Source: Rhodocyclaceae bacterium (GTDB lineage: Bacteria > Pseudomonadota > Gammaproteobacteria > Burkholderiales > Rhodocyclaceae). From it: a stretch of 64,000 bases of DNA. The notes under the pieces are model-generated. The model was given only the letters and a program-made list of their open reading frames with translations. It searched no databases and had not been told where the DNA came from. Below are positions 28,501-38,295 of the stretch, piece after piece. The DNA lies in assembly GCA_019455325.1 (NCBI GenBank), contig JACFMQ010000004.1, positions 124,001 through 188,000 on the forward strand, in the 5' to 3' direction. A program made the translations under genes and the position numbers. How positions within the stretch are numbered: position 1 is the first letter of the stretch; every line of letters starts with the position of its first letter.

Positions 28501-28579
28501 ACGACCCTCCTGTCGCTACGCGACATCCTCCCCGAGGGAGGATGAGCGCCCCCTTCGGACGGCCGGGCGGGGGCGCTCA
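28501..28579. repeat. REP-like palindromic element, copy B (between the two chrA genes)
   Basis: Hairpins CATCCTCCC / GGGAGGATG and GAGCGCCCCC / GGGGGCGCTC flank a TTCGGACGGCCGGGC loop region; an extra GTCGCTACGCGAC hairpin follows. The two main modules match copy A at 13464-13556 nearly base for base, and again the element abuts the TGA of a minus-strand gene. It is part of a dispersed intergenic repeat family. Confidence 0.72.
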
Positions 28580-29146
28580 TTCCCCGCCCTTTCGCAGCAG
28601 CCCGTAGGCGACCGCGCCGGACAGCGCGATGCCGGCCAGCATCACCGCCGGCAGCGGCCAGCGCAGCAGGGCGATGGCGACGAAGACGAGCGCGACGAAC
28701 GGCAGGAACGCGGGTTTGCGCCGGATCGCCAGCGCCATGCGGAAGGCCGTCGCGAAGAGCAGCCCGACGCCGGCGGCGGCGACGCCGCGCAGCATGGCCT
28801 GCGCCTGCGGCAGCGTGCCCCAGGCGTCGTAGAGCAGCGCCAGCAGCAGGGCCACGGCCATCGGCCCGGCGAGCAGGCCGCAGGCCGCGGCGCAGGCGCC
28901 GGCCGGCCCGCCGTGGCGGCGGCCGACGACGACGGCGAGATTGACCACGTTCGGCCCGGGCAGGAACTGGCACAGGCCGAGCAACTGGTTGAACTCCTCG
29001 GCCGACAGCCAGCGGCAGGTGTCGACGAGGTAGTACCGGGCAAAGGGCAGCACGCCGCCGAAGCCGGAGAGGCCGATCTTCGAGAAGCCGAAAAAAAGCG
29101 CCGCGAGCGAGACGGCTGGCGGCGTTTTTCGGGAATCGGGGGACAT
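28577..29146 (-). CDS. Chromate transporter, short-chain ChrA (first half of pair)
   Basis: A 189-residue CHR-family protein. FFGFSKIGLSGFGGVLPFARYYLV and the LCQFLPGPNVVNLAVVVGRRHGG motif identify it; several membrane helices follow. It is the first gene of the split transporter pair. The ATG at 29146 is preferred; an in-frame GTG at 29164 lies inside the neighbouring inverted repeat. Chromate (or sulfate-like anion) efflux is inferred from the family. Confidence 0.88.
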   Translation of the reverse strand: MSPDSRKTPPAVSLAALFFGFSKIGLSGFGGVLPFARYYLVDTCRWLSAEEFNQLLGLCQFLPGPNVVNLAVVVGRRHGGPAGACAAACGLLAGPMAVALLLALLYDAWGTLPQAQAMLRGVAAAGVGLLFATAFRMALAIRRKPAFLPFVALVFVAIALLRWPLPAVMLAGIALSGAVAYGLLRKGGE

Positions 29147-29160
29147 GGATAAATCAACAT

Positions 29161-29254
29161 CCACCGCAGAGGCGCAGAGACGCAGAGAAGGCGCAGAGAA
29201 ACCCCGGTTTTGAATTTCTCTGCGTTCCTCTGCGCCTCTGCGCCTCTGCGGTGG
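29161..29254. repeat. CGCAGAG-type long inverted repeat, copy 1
   Basis: The left arm CCACCGCAGAGGCGCAGAGA continues with CGCAGAG repeats to about 29201. The right arm is its near-complement, ending CTCTGCGCCTCTGCGGTGG, with a loop of about 13 bases. Each arm is about 40 bases. The same element is at 42702-42790. It separates the chrA pair from hisD, exactly where the accessory block meets the his operon, so it may mark a rearrangement end. Confidence 0.8.
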
Positions 29255-29263
29255 GTTTTGCGT

Positions 29264-30562
29264 TCAATCCAGTCGGAACTCCGCCGATTTGGCGTGCGCC
29301 GGCAGCCCTTCGCCGTGCGCCAGCGTCGACGCGATCCGGCCCAGCGTCTGCGCGCCGGCCTGCGACACGCGGATCAGGCTCGAACGCTTCTGGAAATCGT
29401 AGACGCCGAGCGGCGACGAAAAACGCGCCGAGCCGGAGGTCGGCAGCACGTGGTTCGGGCCGGCGCAATAGTCGCCGAGCGATTCGGAGGTGAACGGGCC
29501 GATGAAGATGGCGCCGGCGTGGCGGATCTTCGGCACCCAGGCTTCCGCATCCCGCATCGACAGTTCGAGGTGCTCGGGCGCGATGCGGTTGGCGATGGCG
29601 CAGGCTTCTTCCATGTCGCGCACGCGGATCAGCGCGCCGCGGCCGGCGAGCGAGGCTTCGATCACGGCGCGGCGCGGCATGGTCGGCAAAAGCCGCTCGA
29701 TGGCGGCGGCGACGCGCTCAATGTAGGCGCCGTCCGGGCAGACGAGGATGGACTGCGCCAGCTCGTCGTGCTCGGCCTGCGAGAAGAGGTCCATCGCCAC
29801 CCAGTCCGGGTTGGTCGTGCCGTCGCAGACGACGAGGATTTCCGACGGCCCGGCGACCATGTCGATGCCGACGATGCCGAAGACGCGGCGCTTGGCCGCG
29901 GCGACGTAGGCGTTGCCGGGACCGACGATCTTGTCCACCTGCGGCACGGTGGCGGTGCCGTAGGCCAGCGCGCCGACGGCCTGCGCGCCGCCGATGCAGA
30001 ACACGCGGTCGACGCCGGCCAAGGCGGCTGCGGCGAGCACGAGCTGGTTGTGCTCGCCGTCCGGCGTCGGCACGACCATGATCAGCTCGCCGACGCCGGC
30101 GACCTTGGCCGGAATCGCGTTCATCAGCACCGACGACGGATAGGCGGCCTTGCCGCCCGGCACGTACAGGCCGACGCGGTCGAGCGGCGTGATCTTCTGG
30201 CCGAGCAGCGTGCCGTCCGCGTCCTCGTACTGCCAGCCTTGCAGCGGCTGGCGCTCGTGGTAGGCGCGCACGCGCGCGGCGGCGGCCTCCAGCGCGGCGC
30301 GGCGCTCGGCCGGCAGGCCGTTCAGCGCGGCTTCGAGTTCGGCGCGCGGCAGTTCGAGTTCGGCCATCGACTTTGCCGACAGGCGGTCGAAGCGGTTGGT
30401 GTATTCGATCACCGCCGCGTCGCCGCGCGCCTTCACGTCGGCGAGGATGTCGGCGACGGTCTGTTCGATGCGGTCGTCCTGCGCGCCCTCGAAGGCGAGC
30501 AGTTCGTCGAGCTGCGCCTTGAAACCGGCGTCGGCGGAATCGAGTCGCTTGATCGCAACCAT
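29264..30562 (-). CDS. hisD: Histidinol dehydrogenase
   Basis: A 432-residue zinc enzyme catalysing the last two oxidation steps from histidinol to histidine. The signature segment [18 protein letters not shown]...[12 protein letters not shown] and the catalytic zone SQAEHDE and APEHLEL are complete. The start at 30562 is two bases after the hisG stop. Downstream, the his operon is interrupted by the repeat and a 13 kb block. Confidence 0.97.
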   Translation of the reverse strand: MVAIKRLDSADAGFKAQLDELLAFEGAQDDRIEQTVADILADVKARGDAAVIEYTNRFDRLSAKSMAELELPRAELEAALNGLPAERRAALEAAAARVRAYHERQPLQGWQYEDADGTLLGQKITPLDRVGLYVPGGKAAYPSSVLMNAIPAKVAGVGELIMVVPTPDGEHNQLVLAAAALAGVDRVFCIGGAQAVGALAYGTATVPQVDKIVGPGNAYVAAAKRRVFGIVGIDMVAGPSEILVVCDGTTNPDWVAMDLFSQAEHDELAQSILVCPDGAYIERVAAAIERLLPTMPRRAVIEASLAGRGALIRVRDMEEACAIANRIAPEHLELSMRDAEAWVPKIRHAGAIFIGPFTSESLGDYCAGPNHVLPTSGSARFSSPLGVYDFQKRSSLIRVSQAGAQTLGRIASTLAHGEGLPAHAKSAEFRLD

Positions 30563-30564
30563 GC

Positions 30565-31212
30565 TCAATCCTTTTTCACTGCGTTGGCGAAGGCGTCGAG
30601 GATCGGCGCCAGCGTCTCGCGCTTCAATTTGAGCGCGGCCTGGTTGACGACGAGGCGCGAAGAGATCGGCATGATCTCCTCGACCGCCACCAGCCTGTTG
30701 GCCTTGAGCGTGCCGCCGGTGGAGACGAGGTCGACGATGGCGTCCGCCAGCCCGGCGAGCGGCGCCAGCTCCATCGAACCGTAGAGCTTGATGAGATCGA
30801 CGTGCACGCCCTTGGCGGCGAAGTGTTCGCGCGCCGTCCGGATGTACTTGCTCGCCACCTTCAGGCGGGCGCCCTGGCGCACGGCGCGCGCATAGTCGAA
30901 GCCTTCCGGCACGGCGACCATCATGCGGCACTTGGCGATGTTCAGGTCGAGCGGCTGGTACAGTCCCTCGCCGCCGTGCTCGATGAGCACGTCCTTGCCG
31001 GCCACGCCAAGGTCGGCGGCGCCGTACTGGACGTAGGTCGGCACGTCGGTGGCGCGCACGATGACGACGCGCACGTCGTCGCGGTTGGTGCCGATGATGA
31101 GCTTGCGGGAAGTCTCGGGGTTCTCGGCCGGCTCGATGCCGGCGGCCGCCAAGAGCGGCAGGGTTTCGTCGAAGATGCGGCCCTTGGAGAGGGCGATGGT
31201 GATGCCGGTCAC
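30565..31212 (-). CDS. hisG: ATP phosphoribosyltransferase, short form
   Basis: A 215-residue catalytic subunit of the first histidine enzyme. It is the short form lacking the C-terminal regulatory domain, so it needs a HisZ partner encoded elsewhere. [11 protein letters not shown], the PRPP loop [12 protein letters not shown] and [10 protein letters not shown] are present. GTG at 31212 is preferred over TTG at 31218 because GAGG lies eight bases before it. Confidence 0.95.
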   Translation of the reverse strand: MTGITIALSKGRIFDETLPLLAAAGIEPAENPETSRKLIIGTNRDDVRVVIVRATDVPTYVQYGAADLGVAGKDVLIEHGGEGLYQPLDLNIAKCRMMVAVPEGFDYARAVRQGARLKVASKYIRTAREHFAAKGVHVDLIKLYGSMELAPLAGLADAIVDLVSTGGTLKANRLVAVEEIMPISSRLVVNQAALKLKRETLAPILDAFANAVKKD

Positions 31213-31306
31213 GGGCAAGGCCTCGAATGCTTGGGGAAAGCAACGATTTTAGCGCAAAGTCCGGCCCGCTCTGGCGCCGACGAACCGATCAACGGGCCGG
31301 CGGGGT

Positions 31307-31735
31307 TCAGGAATCGCGCGTGCCGGTCGAGACGAAGGGATTGAGCACTTCCACGCCAAGCGTCCTGAAATCCGCCACATTGCGCGTCACCACGGTCAGT
31401 CCGTTGGCCCTTGCCGTTGCGGCGATCATCGCGTCCTCATACAGGGTGTCCGACTTGCGGTGCATGAGCCTGGCCCACACCCTGAACGCTGCGGCATCCA
31501 TCGGCAAAACGTTGTATGCCCCCGTGACCAGTTCGAGCCATGACTCGATCTCGTCGGCCTTTGCTTCGTCTCGCTCCCGCGTCATCTCGATGCCGGCCTG
31601 AATCTCGCCAAGCGTCACTGCCGAAATGAACAGATGGGCATCGTCGACCGATTGCAGCCAGGCCACCACGGCCCCGTGGGGCTTGGGTTTGCGCAGTTCG
31701 GAAACGACATTGGTGTCGAGCAGGTACATCTGCAT
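31307..31735 (-). CDS. vapC: PIN-domain toxin, VapC/FitB-like
   Basis: A 142-residue PIN ribonuclease. The N-terminal YLLDTNVVSELRKPKP, central SAVTLGEIQAGIE, and the C-terminal YEDAMIAATARANGLTVVTRNVADF hold the acidic catalytic cluster. The start codon overlaps the antitoxin stop by one base (TGATG). The pair is an insertion between murA and hisG, normally adjacent in this gene order. Confidence 0.92.
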   Translation of the reverse strand: MQMYLLDTNVVSELRKPKPHGAVVAWLQSVDDAHLFISAVTLGEIQAGIEMTRERDEAKADEIESWLELVTGAYNVLPMDAAAFRVWARLMHRKSDTLYEDAMIAATARANGLTVVTRNVADFRTLGVEVLNPFVSTGTRDS

Positions 31736-31992
31736 CAGCCCGGCATCGGTACCTTGCGGCGCCTGGCCTGTCCGCGCCGTGGCACGATCAACTCGGCGCG
31801 CGCCTGGTCGGAAAGCAGCAACTGCTTCAGCGATGGCTTCGCCGAAAGCTGCAGGCGCCGCCACTCCTGCACGGGCACCAGCACGGCAGCTTCAGCGCCG
31901 CGCCTGGTCACCATCTGCGGCCCTTCGGTCAGGCACGCATCCAGGAATTCGCTGAACCGGGCTTTTGCATCCTGAACAGGCCACGTATGCAT
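31735..31992 (-). CDS. Phd/YefM-type antitoxin
   Basis: An 85-residue antitoxin. The N-terminal WPVQDAKARFSEFLDACLTEGPQMVTRRG is the Phd/YefM DNA-binding fold; the basic C-terminus (RGQARRRKVPMPG) should contact the PIN toxin. It is first in the pair and probably autorepresses. It differs in family from the AbrB-type antitoxin at 5.4 kb, so the two modules are not recent duplicates. Confidence 0.9.
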   Translation of the reverse strand: MHTWPVQDAKARFSEFLDACLTEGPQMVTRRGAEAAVLVPVQEWRRLQLSAKPSLKQLLLSDQARAELIVPRRGQARRRKVPMPG

Positions 31993-32117
31993 GATCGCCT
32001 CCGATCAAACCAGTTGGCTGACCAGTCTGGCAACAAATCCGACAGCCGTCAAACGACCGGGGGAGAAGCGGGTGCGTGACGCGCTTCCCGGCGACAACCG
32101 TGCGCCTGCGCCACGAG

Positions 32118-33609
<1,492 letters not shown>

Positions 33610-33615
33610 GATGCT

Positions 33616-34371
33616 TCAGTTCCTGAGTTTGTAGCCGCGCTTCAGGAGCGCGAGCGAGAGGGCGGAGACGACGAGGAAGGCGCCGCCGACCACGGCGAGG
33701 CTCAGCAGCGGCGAGACGTCGGAGACGCCGAAGAAGCCGTGGCGAAAGCCGTCGATCATATAGAACACGGGGTTGAAATGCGACACCCGCTGCCAGAACG
33801 GCGGCAGCGAGTGGATCGAATAGAAGACGCCGGAGAGCATGGTCAGCGGCAGGATCAGGAAGTTCTGGAAGCCGGCGAGCTGGTCGAACTTGTCGGCCCA
33901 GATGCCGGCGACGACGCCGAGCGCGCCCATGATGGCGCCGCCGAGCAGGGCGAAAACGACGATCCACAGCGGCGCCGCGAAGCCCGGCGGCGCGAACCCG
34001 GCGGTGACGAGCAGCACGCCGGTGCCGACGAGCAGCCCGCGGATCGCCGCAGCGGTGACGTAGGCGAGGAAGAATTCCAGGTAGGAGATCGGCGGCAGCA
34101 GCACGAACACCAGGCTGCCGGTGACCTTCGACTGGATCAGCGACGACGACGCATTGGCGAAGGCGTTCTGCAGCACCGCCATCATCGTCAGGCCGGGGAT
34201 CAGGAAGGCGGTGTAGCGCACCGATTCGTAGACCTGCACGTGCTCGTCGAGCACGTGGCTGAAGATCAGCAGGTAGAGCAGCGCCGTCACCACCGGCGCG
34301 GCGACGGTCTGGAAGCTGACCTTCCAGAAGCGCAGCAATTCCTTCCAGAGCAGCGTGCGAAAGCCGGTCAT
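33616..34371 (-). CDS. ABC-2 type transporter permease (YadH-like)
   Basis: A 251-residue six-helix ABC-2 membrane protein with the LPLTMLSGVFYSIHSLPPFWQRVSHFNPVFYMIDGFRHGFFG segment typical of the YadH/DrrB group. The start overlaps the stop of the ATPase gene (ATGA). The exported substrate is unknown. Its place in the mla–murA cluster is conserved, which suggests an envelope-related role. Confidence 0.92.
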   Translation of the reverse strand: MTGFRTLLWKELLRFWKVSFQTVAAPVVTALLYLLIFSHVLDEHVQVYESVRYTAFLIPGLTMMAVLQNAFANASSSLIQSKVTGSLVFVLLPPISYLEFFLAYVTAAAIRGLLVGTGVLLVTAGFAPPGFAAPLWIVVFALLGGAIMGALGVVAGIWADKFDQLAGFQNFLILPLTMLSGVFYSIHSLPPFWQRVSHFNPVFYMIDGFRHGFFGVSDVSPLLSLAVVGGAFLVVSALSLALLKRGYKLRN

Positions 34372-35279
34372 GCGCCGCGCCCCCGCTGCATCACGCGCAC
34401 GAAGGCTTCCTCCAGGTCCGGCGGCGACAGGCGCATGTCGTCGATGGCGATGCCGGCCTCGCGCAGCGCGGCGAGCACGCGCTCGACGGCCGTGAAGTCG
34501 GGCAGGCGCAGTTGCCAGGCGCCGCCCTCCTGGCCGGCGGCGAGGTTGGCGAGCGAGGCCGGCAGCGCGGCGCCGCCGGCGAGCCGCAGGCTCAGCGCGT
34601 GGCAGGAAAACTCGCGCAGCAGGTTCTCGGTCGAGTCGAGCGCCACCACCCGGCCCTGCTGCAGCATGGCGATGCGGCCGCACAGCGCCTCCGCCTCTTC
34701 GAGGTAGTGCGTGGTCAGGATGATCGTGTGGCCCTCGCCGTTCAGCCGGCGGATGAACTGCCACAGCCCCTGGCGCAGCTCGACGTCGACGCCGGCGGTC
34801 GGCTCGTCGAGGACGATCACCGGCGGCCGGTGCACCAGCGCCTGGGCGACGAGCACGCGCCGCTTCATGCCGCCGGAGAGCTGCCGCATGTTGGTGTCGG
34901 CCTTGTCGGCGAGGTCGAGGTTGGCGAGGATTTCGTCGATCCAGGTGTCGTTGTCGCGGATGCCGAAGTAGCCCGATTGGATGGCAAGCGTCTCGCGCAC
35001 CGTGAAGAACGGGTCGAAGACCAGCTCCTGCGGCACCACGCCGAGCAGGCGCCGCGCCGCACGGTAGTCGGCGGCGACGTCGCGGCCGAGCACGGCGAGC
35101 CGGCCGGCGTCCGGCCGGGCGAGGCCGGCGAGGCAGGAGATCAGCGTCGTCTTGCCGGCGCCGTTCGGCCCGAGCAGGCCGAAGAACTCGCCCTCGGCGA
35201 TCTCCAGCGAGACGCCGGCGAGCGCCGTCAGCGCGCCGAAGCGCTTCTCGACCTGCTGAACGGAAACGGCGACGCCCAT
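34368..35279 (-). CDS. ABC transporter ATP-binding protein (YadG-like)
   Basis: A 303-residue ATPase. Walker A GPNGAGKTTL, signature LSGGMKRRVLVAQAL, Walker B VIVLDEPTAGVD and the switch His (TTHYLEEAE) are intact. The C-terminal 80 residues form the extra domain seen in ABC-2 exporters. It is coupled to its permease by an ATGA overlap; 35 bases separate it from mlaB. Confidence 0.94.
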   Translation of the reverse strand: MGVAVSVQQVEKRFGALTALAGVSLEIAEGEFFGLLGPNGAGKTTLISCLAGLARPDAGRLAVLGRDVAADYRAARRLLGVVPQELVFDPFFTVRETLAIQSGYFGIRDNDTWIDEILANLDLADKADTNMRQLSGGMKRRVLVAQALVHRPPVIVLDEPTAGVDVELRQGLWQFIRRLNGEGHTIILTTHYLEEAEALCGRIAMLQQGRVVALDSTENLLREFSCHALSLRLAGGAALPASLANLAAGQEGGAWQLRLPDFTAVERVLAALREAGIAIDDMRLSPPDLEEAFVRVMQRGRGA

Positions 35280-35314
35280 GGCGCGAAAGGTGAATCCGGA
35301 AAAGCGAAAACCGC

Positions 35315-35602
35315 TCAGGCGAGCGGCAGGAATTCGTCGACGCCGTAAAGGCCGGCGAGGCTGGAAAGACCGGCGGGCGGATTGCTGATGGAGAGCGACT
35401 GCCCGCGCGCGCGCGCGTCGCGCAGCCAGGCGAAGAGCACCGCCAGCGCCGACGAGTCGGCTTCGGTGACGGCGGCCAGGTCGATTTCGGCGATGCCCTC
35501 GCCGAGCAGCGCGCGGCCGGCGGCGAGCAGCGCCGGCGCGTTGTCGTGGCGCATCGGCGCCGTGACCTTCAGCGTGGAGCCGACGCGTTCCAGCATGCTC
35601 AC
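35315..35602 (-). CDS. mlaB: STAS-domain protein MlaB
   Basis: A 95-residue STAS protein, the cytoplasmic regulatory subunit of the MlaFEDB phospholipid transporter. LAAVTEADSSALAVLFAWL is the conserved STAS core. The GTG start at 35602 overlaps the mlaC stop (GTGA). Confidence 0.9.
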   Translation of the reverse strand: MSMLERVGSTLKVTAPMRHDNAPALLAAGRALLGEGIAEIDLAAVTEADSSALAVLFAWLRDARARGQSLSISNPPAGLSSLAGLYGVDEFLPLA

Positions 35603-36222
35603 TTCTTCTCGGCCCGGCCGGCCTCGATCTGCTTGTTCTTGGCGGCGATGGAGGCGATCAGGCCGTCGATGCCGCTGCTGCGGATCTCCTGCGCGAAGCT
35701 CTCGCGGTAGTTGGTGACCAGGCTGATGCCGGCGACGACGACGTCGTAGACCTTCCAGTCGCTGTTCTGCAATTCCAGCCCGTAGTCGAGCTGCACCGCC
35801 TGCTGGCCCGGCTGGCGGATCTCGGTGCGGACCAGCACGTCGGTGTCGCCGGCCTTCATCCGCAGCGGCTTGTAGACCACCGTCTGGTTGCGGTAGGAGG
35901 TCAGCGCGTTGGAGTAGGTGCGCACGAGCAGCGTCTTGAACTCCTCGGCGAGGCGCTTCTTCTGCTCCGGCGAGGCCTGCCGCCAGTCGCGGCCGACGGC
36001 CAGCGCCGTCATCCGGTCGAAGTTGAAGTGCGGCAGCACCTTCGCCTCGACGAGCGCGATCGCCTTGCCGGAGTTGCCGCTCTGGATGTCCTTGTCGGCG
36101 CGGACGATGGTCAGCACGTCGTCGGTGACGCGCTTGACCAGGGCGTCGGGCGCTTCCTGGCTGGCGGCGGCGACGCCGCAGAGGATGAACAGGCCGGCCA
36201 TCAGGGAAAGGAGCTGTTTCAT
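35599..36222 (-). CDS. mlaC: Periplasmic phospholipid-binding protein MlaC
   Basis: A 207-residue periplasmic shuttle that carries phospholipids between the MlaA outer-membrane complex and MlaFEDB. It has a signal peptide (residues 1-20, cleavage near AAA-SQE) followed by the MlaC/Ttg2D fold (LPHFNFDRMTALAVGRDWRQASPEQKKRL). The order mlaFEDACB is the betaproteobacterial one, with mlaA inside the operon. Confidence 0.95.
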   Translation of the reverse strand: MKQLLSLMAGLFILCGVAAASQEAPDALVKRVTDDVLTIVRADKDIQSGNSGKAIALVEAKVLPHFNFDRMTALAVGRDWRQASPEQKKRLAEEFKTLLVRTYSNALTSYRNQTVVYKPLRMKAGDTDVLVRTEIRQPGQQAVQLDYGLELQNSDWKVYDVVVAGISLVTNYRESFAQEIRSSGIDGLIASIAAKNKQIEAGRAEKK

Positions 36223-36262
36223 GGCTTCTCGCTCGGATTCGCTAGGGGTTGAGGATGCGACG

Positions 36263-36988
36263 TCAGCGGTCGTCCGCCTCGTCGCCGTCGTCCGCCTGGC
36301 GCGGCGGATAGCCGTCGTAGACGGCGTTGCGGCGGTGCTGCAGGTAGGCGTCGCGGATGTAGGAATACTTGTCGAGCGCGCCCTCTTCGATGATCCGGTC
36401 GGTCGGCAGCAGCGCGGCGCGCTGGTCGACGTAGCGCAGGCCGACCAGGCTGTTGCGCAGCGGCACGTCGCCGATGTACCAGACCGGATCGGCGTAGGAA
36501 TCGACGACGAAGCCGGCGGTGTCGCGCACCGTGCGCGGGCCGATCACCGGCCAGAACAGGTAGGCGCCTTCGCCGACGCCCCAGACGCCCATGGTCTGGC
36601 CGAAGTCCTCGTGGTGCTTGTCCAGGCCCATCTCGCTGGCGACGTCGAAGGCGCCGCCGATGCCCAGGGTGGTGTTGACCAGCACCCGGCCCCAGTCGTT
36701 CATCGCCTCGCCCGGCTTGCCCTGGAGCAGACTGTTCACGCCGGTCATCAGATCGGCGATGTTGCCGAAGAAGTTGCCGACCACCGCCTTCACCGGCAGC
36801 GGCGCGACGTGGTCGTAGCCCTTGGCCAGCGGCTTGGCGATCGCGGTGTCGAGCGCCTCGTTCACGGCGAACATGGCGCGGTTGAAACCTTCCGCCGGGT
36901 CCTTCGGGTTGTCGCCGGCGAATGCGCCGCCGGACAGGGCGGCAGCAGCGGCGAACGGAAGCAGCGACTTGACGAGCGTTTTCTTCAC
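36263..36988 (-). CDS. mlaA: MlaA (VacJ) outer-membrane phospholipid transport protein, no lipobox
   Basis: A 241-residue VacJ/MlaA protein: DPAEGFNRAMFAVNEALD, GRVLVNTTLGIGGAFDVA, FGQTMGVWGVGEGAYLFWPVIGPRTVRD. It removes phospholipid from the outer leaflet of the outer membrane. MlaA is normally a lipoprotein, but here the signal peptide (MKKTLVKSLLPFAAAAALSG, then GAFAGDN) has no cysteine, so signal peptidase I cleavage after AFA is predicted. The start codon and frame are otherwise normal. Confidence 0.93.
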   Translation of the reverse strand: MKKTLVKSLLPFAAAAALSGGAFAGDNPKDPAEGFNRAMFAVNEALDTAIAKPLAKGYDHVAPLPVKAVVGNFFGNIADLMTGVNSLLQGKPGEAMNDWGRVLVNTTLGIGGAFDVASEMGLDKHHEDFGQTMGVWGVGEGAYLFWPVIGPRTVRDTAGFVVDSYADPVWYIGDVPLRNSLVGLRYVDQRAALLPTDRIIEEGALDKYSYIRDAYLQHRRNAVYDGYPPRQADDGDEADDR

Positions 36989-37027
36989 GGCGATACAGTC
37001 TCTCTCTGTTGTTTGTTCTGTCGTCTG

Positions 37028-37504
37028 TTATTTGGCCTGCGGCTCCGGCCCCTCCGAGGCCTTGCTGAACAGGAACTGGCTGATCAGTTTCTCCAGCACC
37101 ACGGCCGACTGCGTCTTGGCGATCGTGCCGCCGGGTTCGAGCATCCGCTCGTCGCCGCCGACGTCGAAGCCGACGTACTGCTCGCCGAGCAGGCCGGAGG
37201 TCAGGATCGACGCGAAGGTATCTTTCGGGAAGCGATAGCGCGTGTCAATGTTCATCGTGACCACGGCCTCGTAGGTCGCCGAATCGAATTGTATGTTTGC
37301 AACACGCCCGACGACGACGCCGGCGCTCTTCACCGGGCCGCGCACCTTGAGGCCGCCGATGTTGTCGAACTTGGCCTGCAGCACATAGGTTTCGGCGAAA
37401 TTGGCAGAGGACAGGTTGCCCACTTTCAGCGCCAGGAAAAGCAGCGCCGCCATGCCGATGACAACGAAGAAGCCGACCCACAGGTCGAGTACCGTCCGAT
37501 TCAT
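37028..37504 (-). CDS. mlaD: MlaD, MCE-domain substrate-binding protein
   Basis: A 158-residue protein with one N-terminal membrane anchor and one MCE domain (YVLQAKFDNIGGLKVRGPVKSAGVVVGRV). The hexameric ring of MlaD carries phospholipid between MlaC and MlaE. Its start shares one base with the mlaE stop (TGATG). Confidence 0.96.
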   Translation of the reverse strand: MNRTVLDLWVGFFVVIGMAALLFLALKVGNLSSANFAETYVLQAKFDNIGGLKVRGPVKSAGVVVGRVANIQFDSATYEAVVTMNIDTRYRFPKDTFASILTSGLLGEQYVGFDVGGDERMLEPGGTIAKTQSAVVLEKLISQFLFSKASEGPEPQAK

Positions 37505-38295
37505 CAGAGACTCCGGAACATGAACGAGGTGAGGACGAAGTCCAGGGCGAGGATGGCCAGCGCCGAGGTGACGACCGTGCGGGTGATAGCGCGGGAGACG
37601 CCCTCCGCGGTCGGCACCGAGTCGTAGCCTTCGAAGACGGCGATCAGCGAGACCGCGACGCCGAACACGAAACTCTTGATGACGCCGTTCAGCACGTCCT
37701 CGCGGAAATCCACAGAGGCCTGCATCTGCGACCAGAAGGCGCCTTCGTCGACGCCGATGAAGACGACGCCGATCAGGTAGCCGCCGAAGACGCCCATCAT
37801 CGAGAACAGCGCCGCCAGGAGCGGCATCGAGATGACGCCGCCCCAGAAGCGCGGCGCGGCGACGCGGGCGAGCGGGTTCACGGCCATCATGTCCATCGCC
37901 TTCAACTGCTCGGTGGCCTTCATCAGGCCGATCTCGGCGGTGACCGCGGAGCCGGCGCGCGAGGCGAAGAGCAGGCCGGCGACCACCGGCCCCAGTTCGC
38001 GCACCAGGGAGAGCGCGACGAGGATGCCGAGCGCCTCCGACGAGCCGAAGCGCTGCAGCGTCTCGTAGCCCTGCAGGCCGAGGACGAGGCCGACGAAGAG
38101 GCCGGAGACGAGGATGATGACCAGCGAGAGCACGCCGGAGAACCAGATCTCGCGCAGCAGCAGCCGCGGCCGCAGGAAGGTCTGCCCGGAGTAGACGAGC
38201 AGCATGCAGAAGAAGCGCGCGGCGAAGCCCAGCCGCCAGATGCGGTCGGTGGCGCGCGCGCCGATGGCGGCGAGCAGATCGCGCGGGCTAGCCAC
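37504..38295 (-). CDS. mlaE: MlaE permease
   Basis: A 263-residue MlaE/YrbE permease: LQGYETLQRFGSSEALGILVALSLVRELGPVVAGLL and SRAGSAVTAEIGLMKATEQL are the family signatures. The GTG at 38295 is chosen because GGAG lies about seven bases upstream and it gives an eight-base overlap with mlaF; a longer ATG start at 38325 has no ribosome binding site. Confidence 0.93.
   Translation of the reverse strand: MASPRDLLAAIGARATDRIWRLGFAARFFCMLLVYSGQTFLRPRLLLREIWFSGVLSLVIILVSGLFVGLVLGLQGYETLQRFGSSEALGILVALSLVRELGPVVAGLLFASRAGSAVTAEIGLMKATEQLKAMDMMAVNPLARVAAPRFWGGVISMPLLAALFSMMGVFGGYLIGVVFIGVDEGAFWSQMQASVDFREDVLNGVIKSFVFGVAVSLIAVFEGYDSVPTAEGVSRAITRTVVTSALAILALDFVLTSFMFRSL

Noticed and set aside
29210..30784. 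Long plus-strand ORF (524 codons) antisense to hisD
   Set aside because: It is a GC-driven shadow; hisD on the other strand is a full, conserved enzyme and the antisense product has no domain pattern.
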